16,307 nt of DNA from PALSA-505 sp036496025 (GTDB lineage: Bacteria > Actinomycetota > Actinomycetes > Streptosporangiales > Streptosporangiaceae). The position numbers were made by a program, and so were the translations under genes. Location: contig DASXLW010000156.1 in NCBI GenBank assembly GCA_036496025.1, forward strand, positions 1 through 16,307, written 5' to 3'. The notes under the pieces are model-generated. The model did not search any database and was not told the DNA's origin. It saw nothing but the letters and a program-made list of their open reading frames with translations. Below, piece after piece: positions 1 to 7,207 of the stretch (position 1 is its first letter; each line of letters opens with the position of its first letter).

Positions 1-806
1 TCGACCGACGGCCGCCAGATCCAGGCTGAGCGCGGCGGCTGCCCGAGGGCCAGCTGCGCGCCGAGGATGTCCGCCGCCGGGACGCTCCTGACGCGCTCCG
101 GGGTGGTGCCGAGCGCGCGGAAGAACTCCGCCGCGATCCGCGCGGCCTGCGGCCGGCTCTTGATGTGGTCACCGCCGCTGGACTCCGCCGCCCGGCGGAT
201 CGTGCCGGTGGTGAGCGGCGAGGCGAGCAGGGTCGTCACCGACTTGCCGCCGGCCGACAGGCCGTAGACGGTGATCTGGTCCGGGTCGCCGCCGAAGGCG
301 GCGATGTTCTGCCGCGTCCAGCGCAGCGCCGCGATCTGGTCGTGCAGCCCGAGCGCCCCCGTCGGCTGCTCGCCTGGCACGTCGAGAAAGCCGAGCGCGC
401 CGAGCCGGTAGTTGAACGTCACGACCACGATGCCGTGCGTGCGCGCGAACGCAGCGCCGTCGCCGGCCGGGTGGACGCCGTCGCCCATCTCGTAACCGCC
501 GCCGTGAATCCACAGCAGCACGGGCCGGCCGGGACCGCCTGCGCCGGCCGGCGCGGTGACGTTGAGGTACAGGCAGTCCTCGCTCACCGGCGGCAGGCTG
601 GCATCGGGGACCGGTTCCGGCTGCAGCGACCTGTCGCCGTAGGCGGCGGCGTCCCTGACGCCGGACCACGGCCCGGGCGGCTGCGGCGGCCGCAGCCGCA
701 GGTCACCGACTGGCGGCCGGGCGTACGGCACGCCCCGCCAGGCGATGATCCCGTCGGCGATCTCGGTCCCGCGCAGCTGCCCGTATGCCGTCTCCGCCAG
801 CGTCAT
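1..806 (-). CDS. Carboxylesterase/lipase family protein (type B), 3' end outside window
   Basis: Alpha/beta-hydrolase of the type B carboxylesterase family, expected to hydrolyse carboxylic esters; the natural substrate is unknown. The reading frame is open from an ATG at 806 to the window edge, giving about 268 residues of a family usually near 500, so the C-terminal half with the catalytic His is missing from view. Visible family marks are WRGVPYARPPVGDLR near residues 23-37, SEDCLYLNV at 75-83, the oxyanion loop HGGG at 101-104, and the nucleophile elbow GLSAGG with Ser184. Most relatives have GESAGG, so Leu replaces the Glu that usually precedes the nucleophile. A GAAAGGTGA ribosome site lies just before the ATG. 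No signal peptide is seen, so it is probably cytoplasmic. It is divergent from the HD-domain gene with only 41 bp between the starts, so their promoters must overlap. Family assignment is secure; the substrate is not. Confidence 0.9.
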   Translation of the reverse strand, partial: MTLAETAYGQLRGTEIADGIIAWRGVPYARPPVGDLRLRPPQPPGPWSGVRDAAAYGDRSLQPEPVPDASLPPVSEDCLYLNVTAPAGAGGPGRPVLLWIHGGGYEMGDGVHPAGDGAAFARTHGIVVVTFNYRLGALGFLDVPGEQPTGALGLHDQIAALRWTRQNIAAFGGDPDQITVYGLSAGGKSVTTLLASPLTTGTIRRAAESSGGDHIKSRPQAARIAAEFFRALGTTPERVRSVPAADILGAQLALGQPPRSAWIWRPSV

Positions 807-847
807 CCGTTCACCTTTCGCTCACTTCCGGCGCGTACGCTCACGCC

Positions 848-1405
848 ATGATCCTCGCACCGGTCGACGCGATCGCGGAGTTGTTCGGCTCCGCGGCGGC
901 GGAGGACTACCTGGGCGAGCGGGTCACGGTCCTGGCGCACCTGCTGCAGGCAGGCGCCCTCGCCGAGGCGGCGGGCGCGCCGTCGGCGCTGGTCGCGGCC
1001 GCGCTGCTGCACGACGTCGGCCACCTGCCCGGAGTGGGCGACCGCACGGGCCGTGAGCTCATGGCGGGCACGGACAACCGGCACGGCGCGCAGGGCGCGG
1101 CGTGGCTCGCGCAGTGGTTCCCGCCGCCGGTGACCGAGCCGATCCGGCTGCACGTCCCGGCGAAGCGGTACCTGTGCGCAGTCGAGCCGTCGTACTTCGC
1201 GCTGCTGTCCGAGGCGTCGGTCTACACCCTGTCCGTGCAGGGCGGCCCGATGACCGAGGCCGAGGCCAGCGAATTCGGGGCGCTGGCGTACGCCAGCGAC
1301 GCGGTGGCGGTCCGCCGCTGGGACGACCAGGCCAAGGACCCGTCGGCCGACGTGCAGGGCTTCGCCCACTACCGCCCGCTGCTCGAGGGGCTGCTGACCT
1401 CCTAA
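848..1405 (+). CDS. HD-domain protein resembling PhnZ-type diiron oxygenase
   Basis: A 185-residue single-domain HD protein. PhnZ-type enzymes use a mixed-valent diiron site to oxidise 2-amino-1-hydroxyethylphosphonate to glycine and phosphate. The order of residues matches that family: DYLGE (Tyr21, Glu24) and His31 at the N-terminus, LLHDVGHL with His55, Asp56 and His59, DNRHGAQGA with His79, RLHVPAKRY with His102 and Lys106, and a late Asp in RRWDDQAKDP. From memory, PhnZ has Tyr24/Glu27, His34, His58/Asp59, His62, His80, His104, Lys108 and a C-terminal Asp at nearly the same spacings. The ATG at 848 is chosen because the domain starts there; an upstream in-frame ATG at 785 would lie inside the divergent esterase. 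No clear Shine-Dalgarno precedes it, so the mRNA may be nearly leaderless. No phosphonate uptake or C-P bond genes are visible nearby, so the substrate is open; related HD oxygenases act on other hydroxyphosphonates or on inositol. Confidence 0.8.
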   Translation: MILAPVDAIAELFGSAAAEDYLGERVTVLAHLLQAGALAEAAGAPSALVAAALLHDVGHLPGVGDRTGRELMAGTDNRHGAQGAAWLAQWFPPPVTEPIRLHVPAKRYLCAVEPSYFALLSEASVYTLSVQGGPMTEAEASEFGALAYASDAVAVRRWDDQAKDPSADVQGFAHYRPLLEGLLTS

Positions 1406-1441
1406 CGCGGTCCGCGTCACCCGCATGGTGCCAGCCGCGAT

Positions 1442-1462
1442 ACAGCAAGAAGCGCTCGGCGC
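1442..1462 (-). terminator. Possible terminator below the SecD-like remnant
   Basis: Read on the minus strand, a short stem GCGC-CGA-GCGC is followed by TTCTTGCTGT. The stem has only 4 bp, so this is weak alone, but the same 13-base sequence with the same T-rich tail recurs below the protease gene at 15560-15572. It lies about 80 bp past the end of the minus-strand remnant and could also be bounded by the convergent HD gene. Confidence 0.35.
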
Positions 1463-1521
1463 ATTAGTCAGCGCGACGACTCCCGTCCTGCCCCGATCGT
1501 GAAGACCGCTGCCGTCGTGAG

Positions 1522-1536
1522 GACCCGAATTGGGTC
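1522..1536. repeat. Small inverted repeat in the convergent spacer
   Basis: GACCC-GAATT-GGGTC lies between the convergent ends of the HD-domain gene (1405) and the SecD-like remnant (1540). A 5-bp stem flanks an AT-rich centre. It may help terminate transcription in either direction, but there is no T-run. Nothing else is recognisable in 1406-1539. Confidence 0.3.
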
Positions 1537-1539
1537 ATC

Positions 1540-1992
1540 CTAGTGCGCGCCTAGCTGAGTTGCGTCCACGACCCACTGGCCGGTGTTCTGCACGTGCCGG
1601 GCCGTCGCGGACGTCACCTGCGAGCCGAGGACCGCGGCCTTGCCGAGGACGTACTTGCCGCCGGACACGTCGCAGGAAACGACCTCGCTTCCGGCCGCGT
1701 TCCACTGGGCGGGGGTGTAGCCCACGGTCGCCTTCCAGGCGTCATTGGTGACGGCGCCGCCCAGGGCGCTCGGCACCGGGGTGCAGGCGAGCCGGTTCAG
1801 CGCGTCGTGCAGCGCCGCCCGGTCGGCCACGCTGTCGTCAGCGCCGGTGCCGCATTCCGGGACGGCGGCGCGCAGGTCCACACGGACGCGCTGCTTGCGG
1901 AACCGCTTGCTGTTCTCGTGAACCACGATGGCCCGCACGTACGCGTCCGGGTCAGCGGCCGATCCGGAACACGGCGCGGACGCAGCCGTCCT
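1540..1992 (-). pseudogene. SecD P1-domain-like remnant, N-terminus lost
   Basis: An open frame with strong G/C third positions ends at TAG 1540. Its last third reads VVSCDVSGGKYVLGKAAV, then GSQVTSATA and NTGQWVVDAT, the pattern of the P1 (periplasmic head) domain of actinobacterial SecD and of stand-alone SecDF-P1-head lipoproteins (CxxDGxKYVLGxAxVxGTDVxSA...GWVVNLTF). It stops immediately after this strand: the final residues QLGAH use codons unlike the rest, as if the true 3' part were cut off. On the 5' side the frame has no credible start. GTG at 1938 has no ribosome site, and APCSGSAA near the top looks like the end of a lipoprotein leader that has lost its hydrophobic part. Upstream, the frame runs into the GT9 gene in another frame. 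I read it as a fragment of a secreted or lipoprotein SecD-P1-like gene. A short expressed protein from GTG 1938 (132 aa) cannot be excluded. Confidence 0.6.
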
Positions 1993-2930
1993 CCTAATGA
2001 CCCGGCTCGCAGCGCCGCGTCGGCGGCCCGGCCTACCGCGTCCACCGTGATCGCGCGGAGGGCCGGGTCGGCCCGCGCCCCGTGCGGGTCGCCGCGGTAG
2101 CCCGGCTTGCCTTCCCACAGCACCTGGTGGCGCGGGTGGTCCGGCGGTCCCCATTCGGACGGCGGGACGGGACCGGACAGCGTCACCGACGGCCGTGCGT
2201 AGGCCGCGCCGAGATGGGCCAGGCCGGTATCGCCCGAGATCACCAGGCGGGCCGCCGCCGTCAGCGCGGCCAGGTCGGCCAGGGAAGTCTGCCCAGCCAG
2301 CACGTGCTCCGCGGTGAGCCCGGCCAGCCGGGCCACCCGCGTGGCCAGGTCGCGCTCGGCCGCGGAGCCGGTGATCCGGACGTCATGACCGCCAGACGTG
2401 AGCCGCCGGGCCACCACGGCGAAGCGGTCGGCCGGCCAGCGGCGAGCGGGCGCCGCAGCCCCCGGGTGCAGGAGGGTGAACACGGGCGCCGGGCGGGGCG
2501 GCGGGGCTAGTCGCAGGTCACCGGGGTCCGCAGGAATACCCGATTCCCGCAAGAGCCGACACCAGCGAGCCCCCTCGTGCTCGTCGGCCCGCCAGACCGG
2601 GCCGTCGAAGCCGCCCGCGTGCTCGCCCCCGAACACGATGAGCCGCCGCGGATGCAGGTCGGCGGCCAGCCGGTGGCTCGCCGGGCCGCGTCCGTGCAGG
2701 TCGACAGCCAGATCCGGGGGTTCCCCGGACCAGGCCACGGGCTGCAGCTCGCCGGTGGGCAGCAGCTCGTCGACCGACCCGGTCAGCGGCACCAGCGGCG
2801 CGAGCGCCGCCGGGGCGGCGAGCACGATCCGGTGGCCGGGAAAGGCGCGGCGGACCGCCCGGTAGGCGGGCACCCCGGTCAGGAAGTCGCCCAGGCCGAG
2901 GGCTCGCAGCAGCAGGATGCGCGGCGCCAT
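1797..2930 (-). CDS. GT9 heptosyltransferase-like glycosyltransferase with an out-of-frame tail
   Basis: Glycosyltransferase family 9, the family of the LPS heptosyltransferases that use ADP-heptose. RILLLRALGLGDFLTGVPAYRA (residues 4-25) is the N-terminal GT-B motif. LLHPGAAAPARRWPADRF (153-170), TGSAAERDLA (187-196), LAGQTSLADLAAL (211-223) and ISGDTGLAHLGAAY (231-244) form the donor-binding half. The family part ends near residue 310 (nt about 2000). The remaining 67 residues are an Arg/Thr/Ser-rich reading of the SecD-like remnant in the wrong frame, down to TGA at 1797. The gene has therefore probably lost its own 3' end through a deletion or frameshift. A TAG lies one frame over at about nt 1987. 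It is the last gene of the operon and starts 2 bp after the hldE stop. In context it would transfer heptose to a cytoplasmic lipid-linked acceptor; whether the altered C-terminus is tolerated is unknown. Confidence 0.85.
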   Translation of the reverse strand: MAPRILLLRALGLGDFLTGVPAYRAVRRAFPGHRIVLAAPAALAPLVPLTGSVDELLPTGELQPVAWSGEPPDLAVDLHGRGPASHRLAADLHPRRLIVFGGEHAGGFDGPVWRADEHEGARWCRLLRESGIPADPGDLRLAPPPRPAPVFTLLHPGAAAPARRWPADRFAVVARRLTSGGHDVRITGSAAERDLATRVARLAGLTAEHVLAGQTSLADLAALTAAARLVISGDTGLAHLGAAYARPSVTLSGPVPPSEWGPPDHPRHQVLWEGKPGYRGDPHGARADPALRAITVDAVGRAADAALRAGSLGGRLRPRRVPDRPLTRTRTCGPSWFTRTASGSASSASVWTCAPPSRNAAPALTTAWPTGRRCTTR

Positions 2931-2932
2931 GG

Positions 2933-4372
2933 TCAGAGCTCGTCGGCCAGGGCCGCCTGCAGCCGGGTGGTGGACCGGCCGCTCAGGTAGGGGACGGTCA
3001 CCGCCGTGCCGCCCCAGTTTTCCAGCAGGGCCGCTTCGGGCAGGTCACGGCCGTCGTAGTCGCCGCCCTTGACCCAGATATCAGGCCGGATCTGGTCTAG
3101 CACCGCGCACGGGGTGTCCTCGACGAAGACGATGACCGCGTCCACGCAGGCCAGCGCGGAGAGCAGGGCGATCCGGTCGGCCTCGCGGTTCAGCGGCCGC
3201 CCGTCGCCCTTGAGCCGCCGCACCGAGGCATCGGAGTTGAGGCAGACGATCAGGCAGTCACCCAGCGTGCGGGCCGCCTGCAGCAGGCTGACGTGGCCGG
3301 CGTGCAGCAGGTCGAAGCAGCCGCCGGTGGCGACCACGGTACCGCCCGCCGCCCGGACCCGCCGGGCCAGCTCGGCCGCTCCCGCCGGCTGGCTTCGGTC
3401 TGCGGCCGGCGCGATGACGGGCCGGGACAGGGTCACCGCGGCGGTCCGGGTACGGGGCGTGTAGCGGGCGGCGCCCCCGGCCGCGAGGTAGGACGTGGCG
3501 GCCTCGGTCGCCGCGGTCACCGCTTCCGAGGGCAGGGCGCCGCGCCCGAGCGCCGCCGCCGCCGCCGCGGCGAAGCGGTCGCCCGCGCCGCAGGTGTCGG
3601 TGACCGCCAGCGGCCGCGCGGGTACCACCAGCGGGCCGCTGTCGCCCTGTACGAGCACGGCCCCGCCGTCGCCCAGGGTGACCGCCACCCAGTCCGCCTG
3701 CCAGCGCCGGGCCAGCTGCCGGCCGGCCGCGGTGGCCGACCGCACCCGCTGGCCGCCGGTGCCTTCCGGGGCGGCCGGAGCCCCGGCGGCGGCGACCGCC
3801 TCGACGTGGTTGGGCGTGGCCAGCCGGGTGCGCGGGACCGGTCCGGCGCCCTTGGGGTGCGGGTCCCAGACCAGCGGGACCCGGGCGGCCTGCCGGGCCA
3901 GCGCGGACCGCAGGTGGTCGTCCGCGGTAGTGCCGCGGCCGTAGTCGGCGACGAGGACGGCGCCGGCCGCGGCGATCGCCTCGGCCGCCCGGGCGCCGGC
4001 TGCCCCGGACACCAGCCCGGCCCGGCCGTCGCCCCGGTCGACCCGCAACAGGGTCCGGGCGCCCGTACGGAACCGGGTCTTCTCCGCCAGTGGCCCGGTC
4101 AGCGGCAGGCTGATCACGGTGACGTGCGGCTCAAGCAGGACGCGGACGGTAGCGCTGGCCTCGTCGTCGCCAAGCGGCGCGACCAGCACCACGGGGACAT
4201 CCTCGGCCGCGGCGAGCAGCGCGGCCAGCGCGGCCCCGCCCGGGCGCCAGGCCGGCATCGGGTTCTCGAGGACCGGGGCCGGCGCGTCCGGGCACAGCCG
4301 GCTAACCTGCCCGTCGATATCGCAGTCGAGCAGGGCGTCGCCCACCACGACCAGCGGTCCGGTGGCGCTCAT
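2933..4372 (-). CDS. hldE: Bifunctional D-glycero-beta-D-manno-heptose 7-P kinase / 1-P adenylyltransferase
   Basis: A 479-residue two-domain enzyme, near the 477 of E. coli HldE. It phosphorylates heptose 7-phosphate at C1 and, after removal of the 7-phosphate, makes ADP-heptose. The N-terminal PfkB/ribokinase domain (about 1-320) has VVGDALLDCDIDG at 9-21, RPGGAA at 43-48 and DTCGAGDRFA at 259-268, with Asp265 as the likely catalytic base. The C-terminal cytidylyltransferase domain (about 335-479) has VVATGGCFDLLHAGHVSLL at 346-364 (the HxGH motif), NSDASVRRLKGDGRP at 379-393, KGGDYDG at 435-441 and SGRSTT at 464-469. The ATG at 4372 overlaps the gmhA stop as ATGA and is preceded by GGAGGTGA, so it is preferred over an ATG 14 codons upstream inside gmhA. 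It lies between gmhA and a GT9 gene, as expected for a heptose pathway. Confidence 0.95.
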   Translation of the reverse strand: MSATGPLVVVGDALLDCDIDGQVSRLCPDAPAPVLENPMPAWRPGGAALAALLAAAEDVPVVLVAPLGDDEASATVRVLLEPHVTVISLPLTGPLAEKTRFRTGARTLLRVDRGDGRAGLVSGAAGARAAEAIAAAGAVLVADYGRGTTADDHLRSALARQAARVPLVWDPHPKGAGPVPRTRLATPNHVEAVAAAGAPAAPEGTGGQRVRSATAAGRQLARRWQADWVAVTLGDGGAVLVQGDSGPLVVPARPLAVTDTCGAGDRFAAAAAAALGRGALPSEAVTAATEAATSYLAAGGAARYTPRTRTAAVTLSRPVIAPAADRSQPAGAAELARRVRAAGGTVVATGGCFDLLHAGHVSLLQAARTLGDCLIVCLNSDASVRRLKGDGRPLNREADRIALLSALACVDAVIVFVEDTPCAVLDQIRPDIWVKGGDYDGRDLPEAALLENWGGTAVTVPYLSGRSTTRLQAALADEL

Positions 4373-4968
4373 AAACCCGTCACCTCCGCGATCCGCGCGT
4401 CGAGGGCGTCGCACAAAGTGTGGATGGCGACCAGGTGAACCTCCTGCACGACCGCCGTGTCGGCCCCGGCCACGCAGATAGCGTCGTCGGCCAGCTCTGC
4501 TAGGGGGTTTGGCCCGGGGCCGGTCATCGCCCAGACGGTCAGGCCGAGGGCCCGGGCCCGTTCGGCGGCGGCGAGCACGTTGGGGCTGCGGCCGCTGGCC
4601 GACAGCAGCAACACGATGTCCCCCTCCCGCCCGTGCGCCGCGACCTGACGGGCGTAGGCCTCGCCCGCTCCGTAGTCGTTGCCGATGGCGGTCAGGCTGG
4701 AGGTTTCCGCATGCAGCGCGATGGCCGACAGCGGCGGCCGCTCGTGGACGTAACGGCCGACCAGCTCGGCCGTGAGGTGCTGGGCCTCGGCGGCGCTGCC
4801 GCCGTTGCCCGCCACCAGCAGGCGCTGGCCCGCCAGCAGGGGTCCGGCCAGCCGCCGCCCCCAGTCCCGCGCGGTCTCCAGCCGGGTCAGCGGGCTGCGG
4901 AGCGCCTCAATGAGCTGCTCGACGTGCAGAGTCAGCTGGGCAGGCCTGATCTCAGCGGGAGCGCTCAT
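4369..4968 (-). CDS. gmhA: Sedoheptulose-7-phosphate isomerase
   Basis: A 199-residue SIS-domain protein that converts sedoheptulose 7-phosphate to D-glycero-D-manno-heptose 7-phosphate, the first step towards ADP-heptose. Signature stretches are LLVAGNGGSAAEAQHLTAEL at 50-69, IGNDYG at 95-100, LLLSASGRSPNV at 120-131 and VVQEVHLVAIHTLCDAL at 173-189. His64, Glu68, Gln175 and His183 fall where the zinc ligands of E. coli GmhA (His61, Glu65, Gln172, His180) are expected, so it looks catalytically complete. This separates it from DiaA and from sugar-phosphate-binding SIS regulators. The ATG at 4968 overlaps the upstream GT4 stop as ATGA with GGAGG just before it, and its own stop overlaps the hldE start, so gmhA is translationally coupled on both sides. 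Confidence 0.94.
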   Translation of the reverse strand: MSAPAEIRPAQLTLHVEQLIEALRSPLTRLETARDWGRRLAGPLLAGQRLLVAGNGGSAAEAQHLTAELVGRYVHERPPLSAIALHAETSSLTAIGNDYGAGEAYARQVAAHGREGDIVLLLSASGRSPNVLAAAERARALGLTVWAMTGPGPNPLAELADDAICVAGADTAVVQEVHLVAIHTLCDALDARIAEVTGL

Positions 4969-6245
4969 GAGGCCTCCGCCGTCAGCGTCCGGCCGTCAGC
5001 CCGTGCCCCGTTGCTGGTTGCCAGCCGTCCGGCAGTCGACAGCGCGGTCCGGCGGCTGCCCGCGGCCAGCGACCGGTAGACCGCCTCGGTCTGGGCCGCG
5101 ACACGTTGCCAGGAGTAGCGCTGGCTCGCTCTTTCCACCCCGGCGGCGCCGTAGGCGGCCCGTTTTCCCGGGTCGTCCAGCAGCTCGCCCGCAGCGCGGG
5201 CCAGCGCCCACGGGTCCCGCGCCGGGACGAGCAGGCCGGTCCGCTGGTCGGCGACGGTGTCGGCCAGGCCGCCGACCGCGCTCGCCACCACCGGGACGCC
5301 GCAGGCCATCGCCTCCAAGGGGACGATGCCGAACGGCTCATACCAGGGTACGCAGACCACGATGTCGGCCGAGCGGATCAGGGCGGGCACGGCGGACCGG
5401 GCGACGCCGCCGGTGAAGATCACCCGGTCGGCGACCCCGTGCCGCTCCGCCGCCGCCCGCAGGGCCTGGTAGTCGCGGTTGCCGTCCAGTTCTCGCTGGT
5501 CCGGGCCGCCCGCCACCACCAGTTCGGCTTCGGGCAGCTGGGCCAGTGCGGCGATGGCGGTCATGACGCCCTTGCGCTCGACCAGCCGGCCCAGGGCCAG
5601 CAGCCGCGAGCGGTCCCGCCCGCCGCGGGCAGCGGCCGGCCCGTCCGGCGTGAATGAGCCGGTGTCCACGCCGCAGGGCACGACGGAGAGCTGCCGGCTG
5701 GAAACACCCATCCGGGTCAGCTCGCTGACCTCGTCCCGGCAGGTGGCGATGACCTGGTCGCAGGACCGGGCGACGCGGCGCTCGGACTCGATCCGGCTAG
5801 CCGGGCTGGGATCGGCGGCGCCCTGAAAGCGGGCCTTCACCACGCCCAGCGCGTGGAAGGTCTGCACGACCGGGACGGGCAGGCCGGCCGCGCCGCTCAG
5901 CGCGGCCAGGCCAGACATCCAGAAGTGGGCGTGGGCGATGTCGGGCGGGTCCTGCCGCCACAGCCGGGCCAGCCGGTCGCCCAGCTCCGGCATGAACGGG
6001 AGCAGCTCGTCCTTGGGCAGCGGCGTGGCCGGCCCGGCGGGCAGCCGCCGCACGGTGACACCCGGACCGAGCCCGGTGCTGCGCGGCGCGCCGGGGTCGG
6101 TCAGCCGGGTGTAAACGGTCACCGTGTGACCGCGGGCGGCGAGAGCGGCTGACAGCGCGGCGACGTGCACATTCTGCCCGCCGGCGTCGGTGCCGCCCAA
6201 GGCCGCCGTGGGATCGGCATGTTCGGACACCATGGCGATTCTCAT
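4965..6245 (-). CDS. GT4 glycosyltransferase (MshA / sucrose-phosphate-synthase-like)
   Basis: A 426-residue GT-B retaining glycosyltransferase. The N-terminal domain has MVSEHADPTAALGGTDAGGQ (5-24), whose GG-x-N loop (NVHV at 25-28) resembles MshA and sucrose-phosphate synthases, and HAHFWMSGL (105-113). The C-terminal domain has LLALGRLVERKG (215-226), VIFTGGV (275-281) and the EX7E motif in YEPFGIVPLEAMACGVPVV (302-320; Glu303 and Glu311). The last 30 residues are low-complexity. A GAAGGAGG ribosome site precedes ATG 6245, which overlaps the preceding stop as ATGA; an ATG 10 codons earlier lacks this logic. It likely adds a hexose or heptose to the glycan this operon builds. Donor and acceptor cannot be read from the sequence. 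It is not assumed to be MshA itself, since no mycothiol genes are nearby. Confidence 0.9.
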   Translation of the reverse strand: MRIAMVSEHADPTAALGGTDAGGQNVHVAALSAALAARGHTVTVYTRLTDPGAPRSTGLGPGVTVRRLPAGPATPLPKDELLPFMPELGDRLARLWRQDPPDIAHAHFWMSGLAALSGAAGLPVPVVQTFHALGVVKARFQGAADPSPASRIESERRVARSCDQVIATCRDEVSELTRMGVSSRQLSVVPCGVDTGSFTPDGPAAARGGRDRSRLLALGRLVERKGVMTAIAALAQLPEAELVVAGGPDQRELDGNRDYQALRAAAERHGVADRVIFTGGVARSAVPALIRSADIVVCVPWYEPFGIVPLEAMACGVPVVASAVGGLADTVADQRTGLLVPARDPWALARAAGELLDDPGKRAAYGAAGVERASQRYSWQRVAAQTEAVYRSLAAGSRRTALSTAGRLATSNGARADGRTLTAEAS

Positions 6246-7207
6246 TCGCGAACCTCCTTCAGTAGCTGGTCCCACTCGCGCAAGAACCGGTCAAGTCCGT
6301 ACCTGGCCCGGGCCGCCTCCCGGGCTGCCTGGCCGGCGGCGCGGGCCGCCTCCCGGTCACGGGTGAAACGGCCGACGGCGGCGTGCAACTCGGCGACATC
6401 GGTGGAGATGGCCCCGGCAGCCGACGGCACCGCCCGCGGCGCCTCGGTGGCGGCCAGCACCACCACCGGCATCCCGAGGAACATGGCCTCGATCAGCGAC
6501 AGCCCGAGCGACGTCCAGCGGAACGGGTGTACGTAGACCCGGCGCCGCGGCAGCTCCTCGTGCAGCTGGTCTTGGGACAGGTCCTCCCACTCGCGGCACC
6601 GCTCGGCGGCGATGCCCAGCGCGCGGGCGGTCCCGGTGACCCGCATGCCGAACAGGTCGAGGGGCGCGTGCCGGGCGAACCCGGGCAGCAGGTCGGCGCC
6701 CACCGTGCGGCCCCGACTGACCGGGTCGTTGATGACCACCGCGGCCCGGTTCACCTCGCCGGTCCAGCGCGCGCCGAGGTCGGGCAGGCCGTGCTCAATG
6801 ACCGTGACCGGAGACCGGCCGCAGTCCCAGTAGGCGGCGTTGAACCGGGTGACGTGCACGATCGGGATGTTCTCGGCGTCGGCCAGCGGATGCCGGGTGC
6901 CCGCGGCCGGCCCGGTCGGGGCGTCGTGCTCGACGTAGACCGCGGGCATGTCTCGTCCCGGCACCCGGCCGAGCCAGGCAGCAGCCATCGCCCGTTCCTC
7001 CGGCCGCTGCAGCACGACCACGTCGACCGGCTCGTCGCGCAGCTGCTCCGGGGTGACCTCGACCACGCTGGCGGGCCAGTCCCAGGTCTTGGCCCGGCCC
7101 AGGCCGAACGGCCCGCGGGACGGGGTGACCGGCACCAGGTACTCGTGCGGGCCCTGCACGAAGCTGGTCAGCCAGGACCCGTGCAGGTGCCAGATCAGCA
7201 CCCTCAT
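6242..7207 (-). CDS. GT4-like glycosyltransferase, short form
   Basis: A 321-residue protein with a clear GT-B C-terminal half: VYVHPFRWTSLGLSLIEAMF (224-243) followed by LGMPVV, where Ser236-Leu-Ile-Glu240 corresponds to the second Glu of EX7E. The first Glu is replaced (RWTSLGLSLIE), which is common in this subgroup. The N-terminal half is shorter than usual: MRVLIWHLHGSW at the start, VVVLQRPEE at 63-71 and YVEHDAPTG at 91-99. It belongs to a GT4 group seen beside sugar-nucleotide genes in actinobacteria; donor and acceptor are unknown. GGAGGTGCGCCG precedes ATG 7207, which overlaps the upstream GT9 stop as ATGA. A longer frame reaching up to 7429 is only the shadow of that GT9 gene and is rejected. 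Confidence 0.85.
   Translation of the reverse strand: MRVLIWHLHGSWLTSFVQGPHEYLVPVTPSRGPFGLGRAKTWDWPASVVEVTPEQLRDEPVDVVVLQRPEERAMAAAWLGRVPGRDMPAVYVEHDAPTGPAAGTRHPLADAENIPIVHVTRFNAAYWDCGRSPVTVIEHGLPDLGARWTGEVNRAAVVINDPVSRGRTVGADLLPGFARHAPLDLFGMRVTGTARALGIAAERCREWEDLSQDQLHEELPRRRVYVHPFRWTSLGLSLIEAMFLGMPVVVLAATEAPRAVPSAAGAISTDVAELHAAVGRFTRDREAARAAGQAAREAARARYGLDRFLREWDQLLKEVRE

Noticed and set aside
3293..4438. Long plus-strand frame opposite hldE
   Set aside because: It is antisense to a gene with clear HldE motifs; the translation is Gly/Arg/Pro-rich with no family pattern, as expected for high-GC shadow frames.
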